Assembly: GCA_021442155.1 (NCBI GenBank)
Contig: CM038222.1
Location: 57,670,266 to 57,734,265, forward strand
Reading direction: 5' to 3'
Length of the DNA: 64,000 nucleotides
From: Cymbidium sinense
Taxonomy: Eukaryota > Streptophyta > Magnoliopsida > Asparagales > Orchidaceae
Each line of letters begins with the position of its first letter. Within the stretch, counting starts at the first letter, position 1. This document shows positions 58,482 to 64,000 of this stretch, one piece after another. The position numbers and the translations under genes were made by a program. The notes beneath the pieces were generated by a model. That model was not told where the DNA came from, did no database searches, and saw nothing but the letters and a program-made list of their open reading frames with translations.

Positions 58482-59267
58482 TGTGTGGAAAAAGGGTAGA
58501 GTAAAAGTTTATTTTAGCCTTGTTGTGAAATCCAAAGACACACAAAAGTATTTAAAGAACAACAAGAAAACTCAATTTTACGTGAAAACCAAAAGGGGAA
58601 AACCATGGGAGCTAAAAAAATTTTGACTATATATTTGTTTTGGAATACAAGTTTTTCCGACACGGATTACAGAAGGGCTTATAATGGAATCTCATCGACA
58701 ACAAATATAGTCAGCGTGTCAGTAAGCTAGTGGTGATGGTGGTGAAGGGGAACAAACCACTAATGATGAAGGTCGCCATGATGGAGACTGAGATTGACGG
58801 CGAGATTCTGGCGCGGCCCGGCCGGGTGGTTGACAACCGTCGAGTGGTGCGACAGTGTTTGGAGAATTTTCAAGCTTTAGAGCTCTCTCTTCTCTCTTGG
58901 CAGCCCCTCATATGAGGAATGAGGGCTATTTATAGATGGGAGGCATCTCAGAATACATGCAAAATGAACAACCACTTCATCGGATGGCTCAAAATGATTC
59001 CCTTGATCAGTTGATGTATTTTAAGTATTTGAATTCTCAAATGAAGTCAGAATTGTGAGATCTTGGGCTTGTTAGATCCGGCTCGTCGAGACGCTCGATT
59101 TGACTATAAACACTCCATGTTTGAGAGCTATTTAGAGATTTAACTGATATCCCAAAATTTCCAATGATATTTTAAGTGCTTGATCTCGACCAGTTTCAAC
59201 TTCGAATCAGCTTGCTTTTAACATCAAGATTCATGCTTCGACTAGTAGAATTTTCAGGGTCATATCA
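58482..59267 (-). repeat. N2 LTR (5' LTR on minus strand)
   Basis: It begins TGATATGACC on the minus strand next to the ATTAT duplication and ends CCACACA at the PBS. Parts resemble the N1 LTR in the same orientation as the element, such as the 'ctttggaatac' block. Confidence 0.8.
58926..58935 (-). promoter_or_regulatory. TATA box in N2 5' LTR
   Basis: Minus-strand CTATAAATAG about 335 nt into the LTR. Confidence 0.5.
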
Positions 59268-59272
59268 ATTAT
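59268..59272. other. target-site duplication, right (ATTAT)
   Basis: Second copy of the N2 target site, after which LTR C resumes with 'gtatataattataaatcc'. Confidence 0.75.
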
Positions 59273-59759
59273 GTATATAATTATAAATCCTAATAATTTT
59301 TACCTAAAGTGATTTTATATATTTTTGGATTAAATGAATTTTTTTCATCCAAAAATAGAGGGTCAAATGATATCCCTCTAAAATTTATAAATCAAGCATG
59401 GATTTCAAGTTAAAGCATATATTCAATCAAATTAGACGATTCAGTAAGATGAGTCTAATAACACTAGAATCTGGTAAAATCGAGTCCAAATGAGCTCAAA
59501 TCAAACTCAAAAGCTACATACGCAAACTTCAAAACACTAACTGTATGATCAAATGACTTTCAAATTTGACGTATTTATAGTCGAATCGAGTGGCTCGACG
59601 AGATGAATCCAACGAGCCTAAGATCACTTAAATCGAAGATCGTTTGAACGGTCAAATCACCAAAAAAAACTATTTATGATTAAATGAATCAATATACACC
59701 GTCCGATGGAGTGTTTTGGGATCTTTGCTACAATGACCAAAATGTCCCTCTTAGAATCC

Positions 59760-59769
59760 TATAAATAAA
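59760..59769 (+). promoter_or_regulatory. TATA box in N1 LTR C
   Basis: TATAAATAAA at the position of the N1 TATA boxes in LTRs A and B. Confidence 0.55.
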
Positions 59770-60238
59770 CCCCATTCTTGTAATGAAGGGGGGAGGGAGC
59801 TAGAAGTAAACTTCGGAGAAAGTTGGGAGAAAACTAGAATTTCGAAGTTCGATCGCCGTCGTCGATCAACCGTCGTCGATCGCATTGCCGTCGATCGCCT
59901 ATTATCATCGAGTGTCACCAAAAACCATTACAGTCCAACCACCACTGCATAACTATTCTAATCTAATTCTGAAATTTTCATTATTACAATTTTCTACATA
60001 CAATATTGTAATCTCATTGTCGAGAAGATTTAAACTCTGTATTCCAAAGCAAATATATAGTAGAGCTTTTTTATTGGGCTAAGCCTAGTGATTTATTCCC
60101 CTCTTTTTGAGGGTTTTTCACGTAAAAATCTTGGAGTTATTTATTATCTTTTCAACTCTTTGTGTGTGTGTTGGATTTCCATACAAAACTAAGGCATGAA
60201 GGTTTATTCCACCGCTACAAATTTTCTGGCATGCAACA

Positions 60239-61200
60239 AAACCTTTTAATGCTTTTGCAACTTCTAAGAGTAACCAATTCAAGAGTCATTTGTTCAACTA
60301 ATTTGCTGGATGGAAAACAATAAGTTGCTTCAAAGATTTACTTTTTTATCTAAGAGTTATTTCTATTAATTTTCTTTATCATGATGAGTCAGTAGTTCTC
60401 CTTTGTTGTTTGTAAGTTGAGCATCATAATTTTTTTATTGAATAGTTAATCTATGATGAACAAAGCACTTTTCCTCAAGCCATGGCATGTGAGATGAGGC
60501 ATCTTAAATATCTTTGAGGTAAGTTAAAAATTGTATTGTAAATTTATGGATAAATATTTTTCTCAAAGAACAACCATCACACCAAGCTGAAGTAATAGCA
60601 ACAGTACTTCGTTTTAAGTTGCAAGATTGGAAGAGGATATATAGACATTATGAGTTGAAATAAGAGACGTCCATAAAGCTTATATATGATATATAAAATT
60701 ATAAATTATAAATTTATAATTTTAGTTTAAACTTTTTTTATTAATTAATAATTTATTTATAATTAACAAGGAGGCAATAGCAACTCTTTTTATGGCTAAC
60801 GTTTAGAAAGAAAGAGAAGGAAGATTATGATTTAATTTTGTTTTTTTAATGAAAAAAATTCTTGTATTAATTTATCTAATTATGATAAGTCTGTATAAGA
60901 CATTTAATAGCATGTAGGATGACAATATCAATATAAACTTAAAAACATGACAGCAAGATTTGAAAAATAAGTAAGAAAAATATAAACTTAATATAGGATA
61001 AATAATAATTTTAATTTTTTTATTAACTAAATTAACTTCTTAAAATTTTATATTTATCATAACTAATTTTATCCGTAACTACAACCGTCCAAAACTGAGC
61101 TCTCACTGAGCAGCCTAAGTGGGCCAATAAAAAATACTCCTTGTTCATGAATAATTTGTGTTTGGCTAGTTAAATAGCTCGTGTTCGAATCGTTCATTAA
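60239..61200. other. unassigned flanking DNA
   Basis: AT-rich sequence between the N1 composite and the LINE. No open frame with a recognisable domain and no ordered repeat; the last 110 bases contain 'gagctc..gttcgaatcgttcattaa' words typical of old plant repeats. Confidence 0.4.
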
Positions 61201-61217
61201 TCAAGAGAATCGAATAT
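61201..61217. other. LINE target-site duplication, left
   Basis: TCAAGAGAATCGAATAT, matched at 62,012-62,028 with two differences. Confidence 0.75.
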
Positions 61218-62011
61218 ACAACAAAACAACAACAATAACAACAAGCCTTAATCCCACTAAGTGGGGTCGGCTACATGAATCCTTCGTCTCCATTGTGTCC
61301 TACATGTGTCAAATTCTCATTTAAATCAAGTACTAAGATCATTTTTTATACATCTTAACCAAGTATTTTAGGTCTACCTCTACCTTTCTTAACATAAGGC
61401 AAAAATCTAATGCATCTACTCTCCTAATCGTCATCAGTGACGCTTTATGGCCAAACTATCTAAGGCGACTCCCCTAATCTTATCGCCACTGAGCTACTCC
61501 AACTTTTTCCCAAACATACTCATTTTGCATTCTATCTCTAAGGGTAAAGCCACTCATCCACCTGAGCATCCTCATCTCTGTAACACTTAACTTAGTCTTA
61601 TGTTTCTCTTTTATTGGCCAACATTGTGCACCATAAGTCATTGCAGGTCTTACCACCATCTTATAAAATTTTCCCTCAAGTTTAAGTAGAACTTTTCTAT
61701 CACATAATAGGCCGATGCATTCCTCCTCCACTTCAACCATCCAACTTCTACTAATAACATCTCCATCTATTTCACCATCATTTTGAACAATAGAGCCTAA
61801 ATATCTGAATCGCTCACTCTTATTAATGACTTAATCACCTAAAATCACAACACTACCACTAAAACTTCTACAACTAAAATTACACTCCATATATTCAGTT
61901 TTAGATCTACTTAAACGAAAACCTTTAAGTTGACCTCCATAATTCAAGTTTCTGTTGGACTCCTTCTCTAGTCTTATCAACAAGAAGAATGTCATCAGCA
62001 AAAAGCATAAT
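61218..62011 (-). mobile_element. RTE-clade LINE, 5'-truncated
   Basis: On the minus strand it opens MLFADDILLVDKTREGV (RT catalytic F-A-D-D box at about 61,995). It continues, after an internal deletion, with KGFRLSRSKTEYMECNFS and then the C-terminal RTE stretch VVRPAMTYGAQCWPIKEKH and EMRMLRWMSGFTLRDRMQNE (61,740-61,480). The 3' end has the 'ccgaccccacttagtgggat' block found at the end of many plant RTE elements, followed by a (TTG)n tail. Stops and a deletion make it non-coding. Truncation at the RT box and the 17-bp flanking duplications are typical of target-primed insertion. Confidence 0.88.
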
Positions 62012-62028
62012 TCAAGAGAGCCGAATAT
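62012..62028. other. LINE target-site duplication, right
   Basis: TCAAGAGAGCCGAATAT, 15 of 17 bases identical to 61,201-61,217. Confidence 0.75.
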
Positions 62029-62479
62029 GAACAAATATTTTAAGCTTGATTTATAAATAAGACGAATATATATATTGCCCACCTTAGAAACAAATTTTGT
62101 TACATTATCTTATATTCCGATCACAATTTTTTTTCTAATAGATCTTAAGATTAAAAACAAAAGTTGGTAGCATTTCAAAATTTCAAATCCATGTACATCA
62201 GTGGATTAATCACAACGAAATAAATATAAGGATGTCTCCAGCATATGGAAAGTTGTTATTGCAACAATAAAAAAGAAAAGAAAATAGTAATTACCATATA
62301 AAAAAATCATCTTCAGAGTATTAGTTATGAAGATGAATCTGATGCTTAATTTGTTTTATTTATTGCGATCCTGATGCCGCATAATAAAAGATAAACTGTG
62401 AAAGAAAATAATTTGTTCTCAACTAATTTGTAGTCATCGTATTCTTAAATACCCGGTTGCAGATTACGTTGGATGGCCA
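62029..62479 (-). other. 3' flank / 3' UTR of the NF-YC gene
   Basis: Non-coding. On the minus strand overlapping AATAAA motifs lie at 62,355-62,364, about 120 nt after the stop, and are a reasonable poly(A) signal. Nothing else recognised. Confidence 0.5.
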
Positions 62480-63689
62480 CTATTTTGAATCATTCTCAGT
62501 AGAATTTGTTCCATCTTTTTCTGAAGCATTGTGATCCTGTTGTTGCTGCGTAAATGATAAACCGTGAGGAACCATCTCAGGACGTCTCATATCCACCATG
62601 AATGATCCGAACCTAGAAGGATCATAGAAGGAACGAATAGACTCATTCAGTTCTTCATTCTCGGGAATTGTCAGCACTCGTTCATCCCTCACCTCCTCCA
62701 TCGGCACAATATCGATCAAGAAATCGAACATTTGATGCTTGGCAATGGCGGAAGAGATGTCACTTCTCTGCAAGGTCCTTCGCTTGTTGTGCTCGACCTG
62801 AGACCAGGAGCGATGTGTCAGCTCGAGGATGAACATCTCGCAGGCCCTGGAGAAGAGCTCGAGCGTCTCGGCGGCAATCATCTTGACATCTTCATCGGCC
62901 TTCATGATCTTCTTGATCCTAGCTAGGGGGAGGTTGTGGCTCCTGAAGTCGGTGGAGGCTTTCATCTCCTGCAGTTGGTTGGCCCAGAACATCTGAAACT
63001 GCCTATCCTGTTGCATCAAACGTTGTTGGTGCTGAAAGTGTTGACAGTTCAGAAATGGTGGAGGAAAATGATACGGAAAATGAGTGATTAACCCATTCGC
63101 CAATAGTGGTGAGTTGTTGTCCATTCGCTGGTTTGATAGGAGTGCGTTGGGAACTAGTGGAAGCTGTAATGCATCCATGGCGGTCTGTTGGGGCTGATCC
63201 ACCTCCTCTTCGATGCTATCCTGCATGATCATTGAATGAGGCTTGGTTCAACATTTGCTCTAATCATCAATATGATGCCAGAAATTGCTTTTTATGCTTG
63301 TATAGGATACAGGAAAGATGATTACAAGTCCTAAAGATGCAAAAAAAACTTGACAGGTAAACGAGAAAAGAGGAGGGCAAACAACATTTTCGTGGAAGGA
63401 AATGCAAATATCAAAACAATACATTTGAAAATGCAATATAACAAATCATTATAAATCACATTGTTTATAGATCTAAGCATCCCGCAAAAATAAGATGATG
63501 ATGCAAACCCCAACGATACAATCAACAGATCATCCTAAAACAGATTCTTTATAAAGTAAATAAATCAGGCAATGGCGAAACAGAAATGAAGCAATCAGCG
63601 CAGCAGACATCGATCAAATTACGGAAACAGAAAGAAGAAAGAAGGGCGAGGGAACGAATCCTTGCCTGAATCTCTTCTTCCGTCGCCAT
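62480..63689 (-). CDS. NF-YC: NF-YC (CCAAT-binding factor subunit C), two exons
   Basis: The gene encodes a histone-fold subunit that pairs with NF-YB and, with NF-YA or CCT-domain proteins, binds CCAAT promoters in the nucleus. The proposed protein is 254 aa. Exon 1 (63,689-63,666) encodes MATEEEIQ; exon 2 (63,220-62,480) starts DSIEEEVDQ in the same phase. The region before the fold is Gln- and Pro-rich and holds [10 protein letters not shown] (the usual F-W motif). The histone fold is at residues 105-182 ([57 protein letters not shown]). The fold is complete, but differs from the common plant form at several usually constant places, such as AETL for AEAP and SQVEH for LHAEE. The C-terminal tail is hydrophilic and ends NDSK. 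An alternative start in exon 2 at 63,232 (MIMQDS) would give 250 aa. The gene looks intact. Confidence 0.9.
63221..63665 (-). other. intron of NF-YC (probable GC-AG)
   Basis: The donor reads CAG|GCAAGG and the acceptor ATGCAG|GATAGC on the minus strand. A GC donor followed by AAG is the accepted non-canonical class. No in-phase GT donor lies near the exon 1 start codon. Confidence 0.55.
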
Positions 63690-63740
63690 GACTGTGAAAA
63701 GCTTTCTTCTTTCGCGGTCGCTCACTGGCGAGTTTCAGGC

Positions 63741-63748
63741 TCTTTATA
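63741..63748 (-). promoter_or_regulatory. TATA box of NF-YC
   Basis: Minus-strand CTATAAAGAG, about 55 nt upstream of the exon 1 ATG, leaving room for a short 5' UTR. Confidence 0.6.
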
Positions 63749-63807
63749 GCGGTCTAAAACGCCCAAATAGAGAGAGGTTCGATACAATACACATTTAAGC
63801 TTACTTA

Positions 63808-63839
63808 TGACGTGTGGTCTCAAAGCTCTAACCACGTGG
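63808..63839. promoter_or_regulatory. paired ACGT elements (ABRE/G-box) upstream of NF-YC
   Basis: GACGTGTGG at 63,809 and the palindromic G-box CCACGTGG (within CCACGTGGCG) at 63,832 lie 60-95 bp upstream of the TATA box. Closely spaced ACGT-core elements are bound by bZIP factors and often confer ABA response. Confidence 0.5.
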
Positions 63840-64000
63840 CGTTATTTTATTGAGGTTATACTTCCTAAAGTTTGATAGCTATCCTGCATCGGCGGAAGGA
63901 TATCAACTGCTACCATATATCCCAATGAATGAATGAATGAACGGTGGATTCTTGCTGCCACGCTTGCGAACTGGAAATAGTATAATATAGTTGTCCGAGT
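63840..64000. other. distal promoter region, right edge
   Basis: No gene. A short (GAAT)n run at 63,924-63,942. Nothing else recognised before the window ends. Confidence 0.5.

Larger units (their letters stand above)
54085..59267 (-). mobile_element. non-autonomous LTR element N2 inserted in LTR C
   Basis: Direct terminal repeats (54,085-54,799 and 58,482-59,267) flank a 3.7-kb interior with no gag or pol domain, and ATTAT is duplicated at both sides. On the minus strand it begins TGATATGACC. It then has a leader homologous to that of N1 ('aagtttcccaacaagatc' and 'ggaggatatttcaacatt' blocks), an array of about 13 units of 86 bp, a GC-rich low-complexity stretch and three 90-bp units. It is thus a relative of N1 with different internal repeats. 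The left LTR is somewhat shorter and altered at its outer end. Confidence 0.8.
5818..60238 (+). mobile_element. composite LTR-int-LTR-int-LTR non-autonomous element N1 (with nested insertions)
   Basis: Three direct LTR copies (A 5,818-6,676, B 9,227-10,771, C 53,386-60,238) alternate with two copies of the same internal region. Internal copy 1 is 2,550 bp. Copy 2, with the 12,477-52,576 insertion removed, is about 2,514 bp. Neither contains gag or pol domains, so the element must have been mobilised in trans (LARD-like). The LTR ends near 'gcaa(T/C)A', followed two bases later by a PBS-like 'ttggcgtcgtatgtgggaa'. A purine-rich tract precedes each downstream LTR. LTR A is truncated at its 5' end, so a target-site duplication cannot be tested. 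Unequal recombination between LTRs of neighbouring copies is the likely origin of the shared middle LTR. Confidence 0.8.
53386..60238 (+). repeat. N1 LTR C (interrupted by element N2)
   Basis: It starts TGTGAATTTTTCATTACC and ends 'ctggcatgcaaca'. Without the 54,085-59,272 insertion and its duplicated target it is about 1.67 kb, in line with LTR B. It holds two CT microsatellites and a TATA box at 59,760. No PBS follows 60,238, so this is the right end of the composite. Confidence 0.85.

Noticed and set aside
62732..62926. 64-codon plus-strand frame
   Set aside because: Antisense shadow of the NF-YC histone-fold exon.

Overview
The window is nuclear DNA from a flowering plant. It is AT-rich and almost entirely transposable elements, with one ordinary gene near the right edge: an NF-YC transcription-factor subunit on the minus strand (62,480-63,689, one intron). 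The plant assignment rests on that gene's plant-type NF-YC protein and on the transposon families present: a Tat/Ogre-like Ty3-gypsy element with two RNase H domains, TG-rich-leader non-autonomous LTR elements, and an RTE LINE with a (TTG)n tail. I cannot name the species.

The layout is nested. The outermost layer is a non-autonomous LTR element (family N1) arranged as LTR-internal-LTR-internal-LTR from 5,818 to 60,238. LTR A (5,818-6,676) is 5'-truncated, LTR B is 9,227-10,771 and LTR C is 53,386-60,238. The two internal regions carry no coding domains but hold the same set of tandem repeats (about 75-85 bp, 43 bp and 140 bp units). The second internal region is split by a giant Ty3-gypsy element, 12,477-52,576. 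Removing it rejoins the 140-bp array and gives two internal regions of about 2.55 and 2.51 kb. LTR C is split by another non-autonomous element (N2, 54,085-59,267, minus strand). N2 is flanked by the 5-bp duplication ATTAT, is distantly related to N1, and has its own expanded repeats.

The giant element has a 5' LTR of about 8 kb (12,477-20,468), a PBS, a leader with repeated stem-loops, a decayed ORF1/gag, protease, RT, RNase H, archaeal-type RNase H and integrase (22,039-30,905), then a 3.5-kb repeat-rich spacer and a 3' LTR beginning at 34,479. That 3' LTR is interrupted after about 130 bp by an inverted partial copy of a second element of the same family (LTR 34,613-42,104, spacer and 3' pol 42,105-46,754). 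It resumes at 46,755-52,576 after loss of about 2 kb. A further 3' LTR fragment of the family fills 1-2,165. Most stop codons in the decayed polyprotein sit where CAG, CAA, CGA or TGG is expected, which suggests methylation-linked C-to-T decay.

Between LTR C and the gene lie unassigned DNA and a 5'-truncated RTE LINE (61,218-62,011, minus strand) with imperfect 17-bp target-site duplications. The rest (2,166-5,817 and 60,239-61,200) is AT-rich DNA in which I recognise no gene. The most interesting signals are the 8-kb LTRs, hairpins in the leader and LTR whose arms change together between copies, the tandem-LTR non-autonomous element with lineage-specific repeat expansion, and a probable GC-AG intron in the NF-YC gene.
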